A DNA stretch of 64,000 nt from the NCBI RefSeq assembly GCF_947489565.1, contig NZ_CANLEA010000011.1, positions 124,001 through 188,000 of the forward strand, read 5' to 3'. A program made the translations under genes and the position numbers. The notes beneath the pieces were generated by a model that had not been told where the DNA came from, ran no database searches, and saw only the letters and a list, made by a program, of their open reading frames with translations. Source of the DNA: an uncultured Kordia sp. (lineage in GTDB: Bacteria > Bacteroidota > Bacteroidia > Flavobacteriales > Flavobacteriaceae). Below, piece by piece: positions 45,798 to 55,494 of the stretch; the stretch's first letter is position 1, and every line of letters begins with the position of its first letter.

Positions 45798-47051
45798 ATG
45801 AAAGCTGCAATTCAAAACTATTTCAAAGAGAAAAACACGCTGAACGATTACATCGTTTTATTGCTCATAGCCTTTGCATTTGTAATGAATGTGAGCGAAA
45901 AGATTTCTACACTATTATTGGTGGCACTTTTTGCACTCAGCATATTCAACATCAAAAAACTCAACCTTAAAAAGCTAAAACCTTTAAGTGTATTGCTGAT
46001 TCTATTCAGTATTTACATTTTTACTCATTTTTTGGTAGATGAAGTCATTTCTATCAAAACCATTGAAAAACGGTTTTCATTAGTGGCAGTTCCTATTATA
46101 TTTTCGGTGGTTCACATAGACAAAAAAACGTTTTACGCCATATGTAAATTCTTTGTATTTGGTGTGGTTTTAGGATGTGTTCTAAACTTTATAGAGCCTT
46201 TTATCAACGATTTTAATTGGAGCACATTTGAATTCCTAGAAATAGAGGACAAAAAGAAAATAGTTTTCAAAGGAAGCAAACATTGGATGAATCACTTTTA
46301 TTCCATTCACTTTCCAAACTTCATGGATCGTTCTTACTATGGCGTGTACTTATGTTTGGCTATTGCGCTTGTATGGTATGTGCTGCGTTGGAAAATGCTT
46401 CACAAATTACTGCTGATTTTATTTTTTGTCATCAACATATTTCTATCCAACAGTTTAATAGGAATCTTAGGTTTAGGAGTCATCTTATTTTTTGTCATCC
46501 TACAAGCTAAAAAGCCATACATTTTATTGTTATTTCCGTTATTCTTCATCGTAGCGATGTTCATTTCGCCAAGATTTTCAGAATATGTATCGCAAACCTG
46601 GAAATATATCAATGAACCTGAGTCCATTCCTAAAGACTTCTTACGATTCCGATGGGAAATGTGGAAAGGTTCGTATCAACTCGTTTGCGAAAATCCTTTA
46701 TGGGGCTACGGAAAAGAAGGCTTTGACATTGCTTTTAACGCACGAATGCATGAAAATGTAGGTTGGAGTTACAACATCTTAGATAAGGTAGGATTCAATT
46801 CGCACAATCAATATTTGCAAGTATTTGGAGAAGCAGGAGTTTTTGGTTTTCTTGCATACTTGGCAGTATTAATAACCTATGTGATTACGATTATACGTCA
46901 ACATTCAAAATACAAATATTTAAAATATTCATTCATAGCATTAATATTTATTTTTTCTGTTTCTGAAACGGTATTAAATCGATATGTAGGAATTTCATTT
47001 TTCACGTTCTTTTATTGTTTTTTCTCAGTAAAATCAAACGAAGAAGCCTAA
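45798..47051 (+). CDS. O-antigen ligase/polymerase family protein
   Basis: A 417-residue protein with about ten to twelve transmembrane helices. The periplasmic loop (about 275-355) carries RFRWEMWKGSYQLVCENPLWGYG followed by SHNQYLQVFGEAGVFGF. This is the WaaL/Wzy_C signature with Arg, His and Asn. It could ligate the finished glycan to a lipid or protein acceptor, or polymerise repeats. It follows the other polymerase-like gene by 8 bp. Confidence 0.82.
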   Translation: MKAAIQNYFKEKNTLNDYIVLLLIAFAFVMNVSEKISTLLLVALFALSIFNIKKLNLKKLKPLSVLLILFSIYIFTHFLVDEVISIKTIEKRFSLVAVPIIFSVVHIDKKTFYAICKFFVFGVVLGCVLNFIEPFINDFNWSTFEFLEIEDKKKIVFKGSKHWMNHFYSIHFPNFMDRSYYGVYLCLAIALVWYVLRWKMLHKLLLILFFVINIFLSNSLIGILGLGVILFFVILQAKKPYILLLFPLFFIVAMFISPRFSEYVSQTWKYINEPESIPKDFLRFRWEMWKGSYQLVCENPLWGYGKEGFDIAFNARMHENVGWSYNILDKVGFNSHNQYLQVFGEAGVFGFLAYLAVLITYVITIIRQHSKYKYLKYSFIALIFIFSVSETVLNRYVGISFFTFFYCFFSVKSNEEA

Positions 47052-47084
47052 AATTACTACATTTGCTAAAAATTTTTAAAAGTA

Positions 47085-47636
47085 GTGAAGAACAACGTCA
47101 TTCTTAAAATAATGATCCTCTTAACCAAGAACATGGATATTTTTCAAGTTCGTGGTTTGCGAGGTATACGATGGTTTTTTTATAGAAAATATTACGCTGC
47201 TCCGAAACTATACGTAGATAGTGGTGTCGATATCTCTTCTGCACACAGAAACAGTAATGCTAGTTTTGAAGGTACAGGAAAAATAAACCTTGGAAAAGGA
47301 GTATATATCGACTACTCTGGAGGCGTGAAAATAGGACACGCAGTTGCCATCTCATCAGGAGCTAAAATATTTACACACAATCATGATGTGAATGGTAAAT
47401 TTAAAAATTGGCAAAAAAATGGTATTACCTATTCTGATGTAGTTATTGAAGACTATGTATGGGTTGGATCTGATGCACTTATTATGCCATCAGTAAAACG
47501 TTTGGGAGAAGGTTGTATCATAGGCTCAGGAGCTATTGTTACAAAAGATACAGAACCTTATGGAATCTATGTTGGAAATCCAGCGAAAAAGATTGCCATG
47601 AGAAATGTGGAGGAACTCAATGAACAGAATTCTTAA
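47085..47636 (+). CDS. Hexapeptide-repeat acyltransferase
   Basis: A 183-residue left-handed beta-helix protein with hexapeptide repeats over about 55-165. The active-site region FTHNHDVNG (about 100-108) is typical of the Maa/WbbJ-type O-acetyltransferases. The start is a GTG at 47085; an ATG nine codons later is possible. It probably acetylates a sugar of the repeat unit. It overlaps the flippase gene by 17 bp. Confidence 0.82.
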   Translation: MKNNVILKIMILLTKNMDIFQVRGLRGIRWFFYRKYYAAPKLYVDSGVDISSAHRNSNASFEGTGKINLGKGVYIDYSGGVKIGHAVAISSGAKIFTHNHDVNGKFKNWQKNGITYSDVVIEDYVWVGSDALIMPSVKRLGEGCIIGSGAIVTKDTEPYGIYVGNPAKKIAMRNVEELNEQNS

Positions 47637-48819
47637 AATTTTACCGTCACTAGCGCTGTACGGATTAGGACTCGCTAGTTTTTTCTTTTTAGATATTTAC
47701 ATATCAACTGCTGATTATAGTAAAGAATTTATAAGCCAATGGGCATTTTATAAATCCAGTATCTTTATTCTCGGTGGTTTCTGTATTTTAGGTTTTGATC
47801 AGGTAATGGTTCGCGAACCTAAATTGCATTTCTACATCAAGAAAAAGTTCTTATTTCAATCATTCTTACTGAGTGTTATTGGAACGACACTCGTGTGGAT
47901 TTTTTATCCCATAGAAAGAATCTGGTTATTCTTCATCATACTCAACCTATTTTCAATTACTGTTTTTCTATCCGGAATTTTTAGAGCCAATCAAAAATAT
48001 ACCATAGCACAATTGGCTACCAACGGTTGGAAAATAGTATTGGTGATCATTTTCTTTTTAGTGGCTCAAAAACAAATGCTTAGCTTTTTAGGAATCAGTC
48101 TTGCTGTTATTTGTCTTACGCTCATCGTAATCTATACAAATCTATACAGAGCTCCTGAAAAAGATGCGGTTGCATTAAAATACGAAGATTACCGAAAAAC
48201 TGGAGTCGCATTTTTTCTTCATAACATGACGCTTACAAGTGCGGTGTATGGAGAACAATTTATAATTAACCTCTACGGAAACGATGCTATTTCGTCAGAG
48301 TTGTTTATGTACTTTGCCATCTTTAGTCCAATCATACTAAGTGCCAACGGATTTATTGGATTTATTATCGGACCAAAACTAAGAGCCAAAGAAACTGTAA
48401 CCAGAAAAGATTACAACTCATTACAATTGAAGCTTATCATCTTTGCGATTGTAATGGCAACAATATCTTTTGTAGTAGGTATATTTTTATTAGATAGATT
48501 CAAAAATGTTTCGTTTAGCGAAATAAACTTATGGCTAACCTTAGCTGTATTAATAACGTGTATGATTCGAACGGTATACACAACATCTTCGCTATACTTG
48601 GGAGTTTTTGCAAGTAACAAACATCTATACAAAACGGCCGGACTCAACTGGAGCGTTTTAATAGCATATATAATTTTAATTTTAGTAGTACTAATCACAG
48701 GTATGGACACAAATGTCTTAGTTGTTGGAATTGCAGGCTTAACAGCATTGCATTGGACAATGCGTTTGATCATTTCTCATACCTACGCCATTAAGTTTTT
48801 TGACAATGAAAAACATTAA
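47620..48819 (+). CDS. Wzx-like polysaccharide flippase
   Basis: A 399-residue protein with about twelve hydrophobic helices and the pattern of polysaccharide transporters (a Tyr/Gly-rich first helix, conserved Phe-Gln-Asp early, and short loops). It should flip the undecaprenyl-linked repeat unit. It is the only flippase candidate in the window. I chose the ATG at 47620, which follows a GGAGG-like stretch and starts directly with the first helix. The ATG at 47605 adds five residues. Confidence 0.75.
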   Translation: MNRILKILPSLALYGLGLASFFFLDIYISTADYSKEFISQWAFYKSSIFILGGFCILGFDQVMVREPKLHFYIKKKFLFQSFLLSVIGTTLVWIFYPIERIWLFFIILNLFSITVFLSGIFRANQKYTIAQLATNGWKIVLVIIFFLVAQKQMLSFLGISLAVICLTLIVIYTNLYRAPEKDAVALKYEDYRKTGVAFFLHNMTLTSAVYGEQFIINLYGNDAISSELFMYFAIFSPIILSANGFIGFIIGPKLRAKETVTRKDYNSLQLKLIIFAIVMATISFVVGIFLLDRFKNVSFSEINLWLTLAVLITCMIRTVYTTSSLYLGVFASNKHLYKTAGLNWSVLIAYIILILVVLITGMDTNVLVVGIAGLTALHWTMRLIISHTYAIKFFDNEKH

Positions 48820-49933
48820 GATAGTTGCACCACTTTCTTCGTTATCGGAACGAACTCGTTTGTATAAACTTACCTTGTTTTTGCATGACGAATTGGGATA
48901 CAAAAATATAAGCCATGTTGGATGGGAACGAATTCCTGGTGAACGAGAAGAAAAGCGATTTGACTTTGAAATTGACAAAAAAATTATTCTTAAAGGTGGC
49001 GGATACGGAACAGGAAAAGTAAAATGGTTGTATTTCATGTGGATGATAAAAACCTTCTTTTACTGTTTTAAATTTGGAAAAAACGATATCGTTTGGGCAC
49101 TAGGTTTTGAAAGTGCATTTCCAGTAATGCTAGCTTCTAAAATTAAAAGATTCAAAGTTGTATTTGATGATGCTGATCGTTTTTCGATGCTCTTCAAATT
49201 TCCGTCAATTATTGATAAAATACTTAAGTTTTTAGAGAAGAAAACTTCGCGCAATGTAACCTATCATGTAGTGCCTGGTGACGCTCGATATCAATTTGAA
49301 TCGAAGAAATTTTATGTATTAAAAAATACACCGAGCGAAAGTCAATTAGAAAAAGCCAAACAAATCAGTGAGAATTTAGAAAAACCTGCTAGCTTTGTCA
49401 TAAATATTAACGGTTGGCTTGGATCAGGTCGTGGAATGAATGAAGCGTTAATGCTTGTAAATCGACTAGAAAAAGAAGATCTAAAAGTATTGCTCATAGG
49501 AAAGCTAGATTGTGATGCTGCAAATCAATTGGCAGAACACAAAAATGTAATATACAGAGGCAAACTATCAAACGCTGAAACGCTGGCAAACTATTTTATA
49601 TCTGATTTGGTACTTACGTATTACGATCCAAAATTAGAGATCAATCAATATGCTGAATCTAATAAATGGGGAGATGCTATCAAAACAGGAATAGGCATCA
49701 TTGTAAATGAAGAAGTAAAGTCGGCAAAATTTATAAAAGAAAACAACCTTGGAATTATTGTTCCTTACAATGATATAGATGCATTAGTGAATGAAGTTCA
49801 GAAACTATTGACAGATACATCTAAACTAGTAGAATTGAAATCGAATGCGAAACAATATTCGTATATTATGCCGTATTATGAAGATCAATTAAAAGAACTT
49901 TTTAAAAAAATAAACAATGAAGAAACCAGGTAA
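48806..49933 (+). CDS. Probable GT4-like glycosyltransferase
   Basis: A 375-residue protein with the two-domain GT-B pattern. The N-terminal half has VWALGFESAFPVMLASKIKR-type segments near 92-112. The C-terminal half has a phosphate-binding-like NGWLGSGRGMNEAL region and a final helix pair typical of family 4. Motif conservation is weak, and the EX7E motif is not clear. It should transfer one sugar of the repeat unit in the cytoplasm. The ATG at 48806 overlaps the flippase gene by 14 bp. Confidence 0.7.
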   Translation: MKNIKIVAPLSSLSERTRLYKLTLFLHDELGYKNISHVGWERIPGEREEKRFDFEIDKKIILKGGGYGTGKVKWLYFMWMIKTFFYCFKFGKNDIVWALGFESAFPVMLASKIKRFKVVFDDADRFSMLFKFPSIIDKILKFLEKKTSRNVTYHVVPGDARYQFESKKFYVLKNTPSESQLEKAKQISENLEKPASFVININGWLGSGRGMNEALMLVNRLEKEDLKVLLIGKLDCDAANQLAEHKNVIYRGKLSNAETLANYFISDLVLTYYDPKLEINQYAESNKWGDAIKTGIGIIVNEEVKSAKFIKENNLGIIVPYNDIDALVNEVQKLLTDTSKLVELKSNAKQYSYIMPYYEDQLKELFKKINNEETR

Positions 49934-50447
49934 ATTAGAAAAAATATATTTCTTCATCTTGGTAAAGATGGTTTCCAATTTTAGTCCAAGAAGAGCGACC
50001 AATATTCAGTATAAATTCTTCAAAAAATGGGGAATGAAGTTTAATGGAAAACCGAACTACATTTCTTCAAAAATTTGGTTTGATGGAACTGACTACAGCT
50101 TAATTTCTATAGGAAAAGAAGCTACTATGTCTAGTTATATCCGTGTATTAACACACGATTGGTCTCCGCACACTGTAGCAAAAGCATTTGACATTCCACA
50201 ACCAAAACCTTTAGGAATTTTAAAAGGAGTTGAAATTGGTGATTTTGCCTTTGTAGGTACAGGAACCATACTCATGCCTGGTTGTAAAATTGGAAAAGGC
50301 TGCATCATCGGTGCAGGAACTGTAGTAAGAGGTAATATTCCTGACTTTAGTATTTACATAGGAAGTCCAGGGAAAATTGTAGGTGACTCAAGAAAATTTT
50401 TAAAATCAAAATTTCCAGAGGTAGATATTCCTGGATTTAACGAGTAG
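49917..50447 (+). CDS. Hexapeptide-repeat acyltransferase
   Basis: A 176-residue beta-helix acyltransferase. Hexapeptide repeats run over about 60-155, with the LTHDW active-site region (about 78-82) and a C-terminal IYIGSPGKIV. It differs from the acyltransferase at 47085-47636, so the glycan probably carries two kinds of acyl decoration. It overlaps the preceding glycosyltransferase gene by 17 bp. Confidence 0.82.
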   Translation: MKKPGKLEKIYFFILVKMVSNFSPRRATNIQYKFFKKWGMKFNGKPNYISSKIWFDGTDYSLISIGKEATMSSYIRVLTHDWSPHTVAKAFDIPQPKPLGILKGVEIGDFAFVGTGTILMPGCKIGKGCIIGAGTVVRGNIPDFSIYIGSPGKIVGDSRKFLKSKFPEVDIPGFNE

Positions 50448-50456
50448 GGAAATAAC

Positions 50457-51806
50457 GTGATTATATTCTTAGCAATATTATTAATCTTGGTATTAGGCTT
50501 TACGGCCTATTTTATCATTCAAAGAGGGATTGGAGCAATTTATTCTAATCCTCTTGTTTTGGGTACACTATTCTTTGGTATCATTCACTTGCTATTGCCC
50601 TTAATGCAGATAAACTCTGATTATTTTCGATATCAGGAGGAATACAGCATCATCACCATACTAGTTTCCATCATACTTGTCGTTGTTGGACAATTGGTCT
50701 TCATGGTCTTTTTCTCCAGATTCAAATTGGATTACTATCAAGTATTCAAAGACGTAAAAGGACGAAACAAAGAGGTTCGAAGAATCTTAAACATAAACAT
50801 ATTTATTTTCTTAGTAGGAGCTTATTTCTCCTATAAAAACTTATCTGTAATTCTTTCTATCGGAGTTACCGAATATCTAAGAGACCGTATCAGTCACGGA
50901 CAAGGAAAAGGAATACAAATATTATTTGCACACTGGTCTTACCTTTCTGCATTTATATTTATCTTCTGTTACTTTTTAGCAACAAGGAAAAAACTCAAAC
51001 GAAGAGCACTTTTCTTTACCATAATTTCTATCCTTGTAAGTGTTACGTATTATACGCTTAACAGTAACAGAAACTCCATATTTACCATGTTACTCATTAT
51101 TGGCGGCGCTTGGCTCATCAATAATAAAATGCTCAATACCAAACTAAATAAAAAGCAAGCAAAAATAATAGGAGCAATCTCTTTTGCGCTGATCATTGCA
51201 TTTACATTGTTCTTTAATATTGGAAAAGAACGCTATGCTTTATATGCGTCTAGACATAAAGAGTTCAAATACTCATTGGTAAAATCGCTCAATGGAGCTT
51301 TTGGAAATCATGAAAATATCATGTGGCTTCTTGAAAACGATCATGAAAAACTATGGGGACAAACTTACGTAGCAGGATTTACCAACCTTGTTCCTAGAAG
51401 TATGTGGCCAAACAAACCCTTAGGAGCAGGACCAAAATTAAAAAACTTTATTGATCCAGGTAGTTATGTAATTGGAGGACAAAGAAACTCATCATTGACT
51501 ACAGGATTTTTTACCGAGCTGCAAATGAATTATGGCGTCGTAGGAATGGTTGCTTTTCCAATAGGAATTGCAATTCTCATTGGCTTCCTGTTGAAACGAT
51601 TAAACAGGTCAAAATACATCATTGTCAGAATGACCTCGTTCTTTACCGCCATCATGTTTGCAACCATGTTTTATTACGCAGAATTTCTTGGGTTTTACTC
51701 AAGATTCTTCATATCAATAATACCATTTTTCATCATATACTTCTTTGTAGGTATACGATTCAAATTAAAAAAATCTAATACTAAATTAAATACAATATCT
51801 TCATGA
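50457..51806 (+). CDS. O-antigen polymerase (Wzy-type)
   Basis: A 449-residue protein with about twelve transmembrane helices, starting with GTG at 50457. The segment RSMWPNKPLGAGPKL, followed by a Gly-rich loop and TTGFFTELQMNYGVVG, is typical of oligosaccharide repeat-unit polymerases of the O-antigen polymerase family. It is the third polymerase or ligase-like protein in the locus and the best Wzy candidate. It overlaps the next gene by 4 bp. Confidence 0.82.
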   Translation: MIIFLAILLILVLGFTAYFIIQRGIGAIYSNPLVLGTLFFGIIHLLLPLMQINSDYFRYQEEYSIITILVSIILVVVGQLVFMVFFSRFKLDYYQVFKDVKGRNKEVRRILNINIFIFLVGAYFSYKNLSVILSIGVTEYLRDRISHGQGKGIQILFAHWSYLSAFIFIFCYFLATRKKLKRRALFFTIISILVSVTYYTLNSNRNSIFTMLLIIGGAWLINNKMLNTKLNKKQAKIIGAISFALIIAFTLFFNIGKERYALYASRHKEFKYSLVKSLNGAFGNHENIMWLLENDHEKLWGQTYVAGFTNLVPRSMWPNKPLGAGPKLKNFIDPGSYVIGGQRNSSLTTGFFTELQMNYGVVGMVAFPIGIAILIGFLLKRLNRSKYIIVRMTSFFTAIMFATMFYYAEFLGFYSRFFISIIPFFIIYFFVGIRFKLKKSNTKLNTISS

Positions 51807-53929
51807 AACAAATATTACAGTCTTTTAAAACTGGAGTTACTGAATTAGCAGAACTACCGGCTCCAAAGGTAAAAGGAGGTCAGGTGCTCATTCAAACGAC
51901 TAGAAGTTTAGTTTCACTAGGAACGGAAAGAATGCTAGTTGAATTTGGAAAAGCTTCCCTTATCCAAAAGGCAAGACAGCAACCAGATAAAGTGAAAATG
52001 GTATTGGATAAAATCAAATCTGAAGGATTAATGCCAACGCTAGAAGCTGTTTTTAGCAAACTAGAGCAACCATTACCATTAGGATATTGTAATGTAGGTA
52101 AAGTGATCGATGTAGGTGCTGGCGTTACAGATTTTAAAGTAGGAGATAGAGTTGTTTCTAATGGACAACATGCAGAATTTGTTTCTGTACCTAAAAACTT
52201 AGTCGCACACATTCCAGACAATATTAGTGATGAAGAAGCTGTATTTGCTGTCATTGGATCTATTGGTTTGCAAGGAATTCGCTTAACAAAACCAACATTA
52301 GGAGAAACTATTGTTGTAGTCGGATTAGGTTTGGTAGGATTATTAACTGCCGAAATGTTAGTCGCAAACGGTTGTAATGTAATTGGATACGATCTTGATG
52401 ATAACAAAGTAGCCATTGCCAATAGCAAAGGAATTACGGCGTTCAATCCGATAAAAGGAAACGATCCTGTAAACTTTGTAATGAATGCTACAAATCAAGT
52501 AGGAGCAGATGCGGTAATCATTACAGCTTCTGCAAAAAATAATGCAATCATCAAAGATGCGGCAAATATGAGCCGTAAACGAGGTAGAATTGTATTGGTA
52601 GGAATCATAGGACTTAATATCTCTAGACCAGATTTCTATGAAAAAGAATTAAGCTTCCAAGTATCTTGTTCATACGGACCAGGAAGATACGATGACGAAT
52701 ACGAATTTAATGGAAAAGATTACCCGTTACCATTTGTACGTTGGACAGAAAAGCGAAACTTTGAAGCGGTTTTAAACCTGATTTCTACAGGAAAATTAAA
52801 AGTACAAGAGTTAATCTCTGAAGTAGTTGACTTAGAAGACTACGATAAAATATATGGCTCTATAGGAAGCTCAAAATCTATTGCTTCATTAATCAAATAT
52901 AAAGAAGGAGATAGAGTTCCTAACAGAAAGCTAAAAGTAAACGAAAAAACATTTGGTGGTTCTAAAAGTACCATAGGAATCATTGGTGCTGGAAACTTCA
53001 CAAAAATGACGTTGCTTCCTGCATTAAAAGGTTCTGCAGCCGATTTAAAATATGTGGCTTCTTCAGGAGGCGTAAATGGAACTGGACTTGCCAAGAAACA
53101 CAATATTGAATACAGTGTTACTGACTACAAAGAAATGTTGACAGATGACAATGTAAATATGGTGATGATTACCACGCGTCCAAACCAGCACGTACCAATG
53201 GTATTAGACGTATTGAAACATGACAAGCATGTATTCGTTGAAAAACCATTAGCAATCAATCCAGAAGGATTACAAGCAGTTATTGATGCTTACAATGCAA
53301 AGGACAATACGAAATCAATCACAGTTGGATTTAACAGACGTTTTTCTCCGCATATTGAAAAAATGAAAAGCTTAGTAGGAAACAATGTGTTGAATGTAGT
53401 TGCGACTATGAACGCAGGACATATTCCGTATGATACTTGGTTCCATGACATGGATGTTAACGGCGGAAGAATTATTGCAGAAGGAGTACACTATATTGAT
53501 TTAATCTCGTACTTAACAGGAAGCAAGGTAAAATCTGTAATGATGAATGCAATGGGCGAAAATCCAGCAGAAAATACAGATAATGCAAGTATCCTATTAA
53601 AATACGAAAACGGATCAACAGGTGTTGTAAACTACTTCTCAAACGGAGCTAAAAGTTACTCTAAAGAACGTTTAGAAGTATACTTTAACAACAGTACGCT
53701 TATCATGGATAATTTCAGAGAAACCAAAGGATACAACATCAAAGGTTTCAAAAAAATGAAAACAAAGCTAAACAAAGGACATAAAAATCAGTTCAGTAAA
53801 TTGATGACCTTTTTAAATGAAGGTGGCGATCCAATAATGCCATTTGAAGATGTGATAAATGCTACCAAAGCTAGTTTTGCGGCTATAGAAAGTCTTAAAA
53901 CAAAGCAATGGGTCAACGTGACAGAATAA
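51803..53929 (+). CDS. Bi-domain oxidoreductase: MDR dehydrogenase fused to Gfo/Idh/MocA
   Basis: A 708-residue fusion. The N-terminal zinc-type medium-chain dehydrogenase domain covers about 1-345, with its GLGLVG nucleotide motif. A C-terminal Gfo/Idh/MocA domain covers about 385-700, with GIIGAGNFTKM near 390 and EKPLAI near 480. Such fusions occur in polysaccharide clusters and are presumed to modify a nucleotide sugar in two linked redox steps. The substrate is not known. It overlaps the polymerase gene by 4 bp. Confidence 0.88.
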   Translation: MKQILQSFKTGVTELAELPAPKVKGGQVLIQTTRSLVSLGTERMLVEFGKASLIQKARQQPDKVKMVLDKIKSEGLMPTLEAVFSKLEQPLPLGYCNVGKVIDVGAGVTDFKVGDRVVSNGQHAEFVSVPKNLVAHIPDNISDEEAVFAVIGSIGLQGIRLTKPTLGETIVVVGLGLVGLLTAEMLVANGCNVIGYDLDDNKVAIANSKGITAFNPIKGNDPVNFVMNATNQVGADAVIITASAKNNAIIKDAANMSRKRGRIVLVGIIGLNISRPDFYEKELSFQVSCSYGPGRYDDEYEFNGKDYPLPFVRWTEKRNFEAVLNLISTGKLKVQELISEVVDLEDYDKIYGSIGSSKSIASLIKYKEGDRVPNRKLKVNEKTFGGSKSTIGIIGAGNFTKMTLLPALKGSAADLKYVASSGGVNGTGLAKKHNIEYSVTDYKEMLTDDNVNMVMITTRPNQHVPMVLDVLKHDKHVFVEKPLAINPEGLQAVIDAYNAKDNTKSITVGFNRRFSPHIEKMKSLVGNNVLNVVATMNAGHIPYDTWFHDMDVNGGRIIAEGVHYIDLISYLTGSKVKSVMMNAMGENPAENTDNASILLKYENGSTGVVNYFSNGAKSYSKERLEVYFNNSTLIMDNFRETKGYNIKGFKKMKTKLNKGHKNQFSKLMTFLNEGGDPIMPFEDVINATKASFAAIESLKTKQWVNVTE

Positions 53930-53932
53930 GCC

Positions 53933-54964
53933 ATGAATCTTGAGAGAATAAAAAAACTACCAAGCTCGGAAGTTGTACACTATTATAGTGGAAATGATAT
54001 TATTACGAGTAAATTTAATAAGGTAAAAGTAAAATACAACAACTACAATTGTACGGTAAAATTACCATCGGGACTTGTAGAAAATGTGTTTGGACTTTTC
54101 CGTTTGTCTAGACGTGCGTTGCGATTAGACAAATGCAATGTATTTACATCAGGAAAATTTTTAGTACTTATCAGAAAGTACAAAGTGTATAGTTACAATC
54201 TTGAAACCAACGAACTCAAAGAAACGCTGACACTAAAAAACTGTAGAAACATATTGCATCAATCCTTATGTACTAACAAACAAGGAGAATTGTTTTTTGG
54301 TGAATATGGAAACAACGGTGATCGTAAACCTGTAAATGTGTATAAAAGTACCGATAACGGACAATCGTGGGAAGTGATCTATCAATTCAAAGCAGGAGAA
54401 ATAAAACACATTCACGGTTGCTATTACGATAAGTATGAAGATAAAATATGGACGCTTACGGGCGATTTTGAAAACGAGAATATCGTAATGAAATCGGATG
54501 CCAATTTTACAGATCCTGAGCGAATTGGTGACGGAAGTCAAACCTATCGTACGGTAAGTATCATTTTCCAAAAAGATGCGGTACATTGGATTATGGATTC
54601 TCCGATTGAAAGAAGCTATCATTATGAAATGGATAGAAAGTCGTATGAAATCACTAAAAAAGAAGGCTTTCCTGGACCAGTTTGGTATGTAAAAGAACTA
54701 TCGGATGGTTATTTTATGGCAGCTTCTAGTGTAGAAATTGGCGATGGTGTATTTGACAATTATGCACACTTATTTGTTTCAAAAGATTTAGAAACTTGGA
54801 CAGAACTTGCCAAATTTAAAAAAGACATATTACCAATGCGCTACTTTAAATGGGGCGTTATTGCCTTTGCAGATGGCGAACAAAGCAGTGATAGCTTTCC
54901 GCTATTCTTTGAAGCGCTCAACAAAGTAGATGGAAAATCGTATACATACAAGATCAATGACTGA
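53933..54964 (+). CDS. Asp-box (BNR-type) beta-propeller protein of unknown role
   Basis: A 343-residue protein without signal peptide. It contains an Asp-box repeat (STDNGQSWE, about 140-148) and weaker repeats later, indicating a sialidase-type beta-propeller. The catalytic Arg triad of true sialidases is not evident. It lies 3 bp after the bi-domain oxidoreductase and overlaps the next gene by 8 bp, so it is part of the same operon. It may bind or modify a glycan intermediate in the cytoplasm. Confidence 0.65.
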   Translation: MNLERIKKLPSSEVVHYYSGNDIITSKFNKVKVKYNNYNCTVKLPSGLVENVFGLFRLSRRALRLDKCNVFTSGKFLVLIRKYKVYSYNLETNELKETLTLKNCRNILHQSLCTNKQGELFFGEYGNNGDRKPVNVYKSTDNGQSWEVIYQFKAGEIKHIHGCYYDKYEDKIWTLTGDFENENIVMKSDANFTDPERIGDGSQTYRTVSIIFQKDAVHWIMDSPIERSYHYEMDRKSYEITKKEGFPGPVWYVKELSDGYFMAASSVEIGDGVFDNYAHLFVSKDLETWTELAKFKKDILPMRYFKWGVIAFADGEQSSDSFPLFFEALNKVDGKSYTYKIND

Positions 54965-55484
54965 TACATTATTCTCAAAACTTGCAGCACATCAAGCAAA
55001 TCTGAAAAAAAATCAGGCGCAGCTCGCATATTGCAATGAAGCTTTCCATACAAAAATTGGATACAACGATATTGTATGTAAAAATACGGCTTCAACCAAT
55101 GCAACATTGCCAAAATACAAATACTTCAAAACCATTACACTTGAAGACATTGTAAACTTGCGAGCAAATTTGGATGCTACGAATAAAGACCATCTATTTT
55201 GGTGCAAAAAAATATACCGTTTCTTAGAATTCCGATTAAGTAGTATTGAAGAACGTATTCAAAAAAACTACGCAAAAAAGGAAGAAAGAATCACGTTTAT
55301 TCAAAATGTAGTAACACTATTGTTAGAATATTATACTGTTACAAACGACAGTCGCTACTTAAGTCTTGCGTTAAAAATATTGCGAAAAAAACCGCTTGCA
55401 AAACAAGGCTTTCTCAATAGTCAATGCAATGTGCAATATTCGTACAACATTGTAGTAGTACACAAGTTAATCAAGAATTTATAA
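54957..55484 (+). CDS. Hypothetical protein in glycan locus
   Basis: A 175-residue protein from the ATG at 54957 (another ATG lies 27 bp upstream). It is mostly helical, rich in Lys, Asn and Leu, with no signal peptide or transmembrane helix. No family is recognised. It overlaps the propeller gene by 8 bp and is followed by a formyltransferase after 10 bp. It may be an accessory factor for either neighbour. Confidence 0.6.
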   Translation: MTDTLFSKLAAHQANLKKNQAQLAYCNEAFHTKIGYNDIVCKNTASTNATLPKYKYFKTITLEDIVNLRANLDATNKDHLFWCKKIYRFLEFRLSSIEERIQKNYAKKEERITFIQNVVTLLLEYYTVTNDSRYLSLALKILRKKPLAKQGFLNSQCNVQYSYNIVVVHKLIKNL

Positions 55485-55494
55485 AACGATCAAG

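Noticed and set aside
45764-45970. Plus-strand open frame across the junction of the two polymerase-like genes
   Set aside because: It overlaps both coding regions in another frame and shows no family pattern or membrane-protein composition; it is a shadow.
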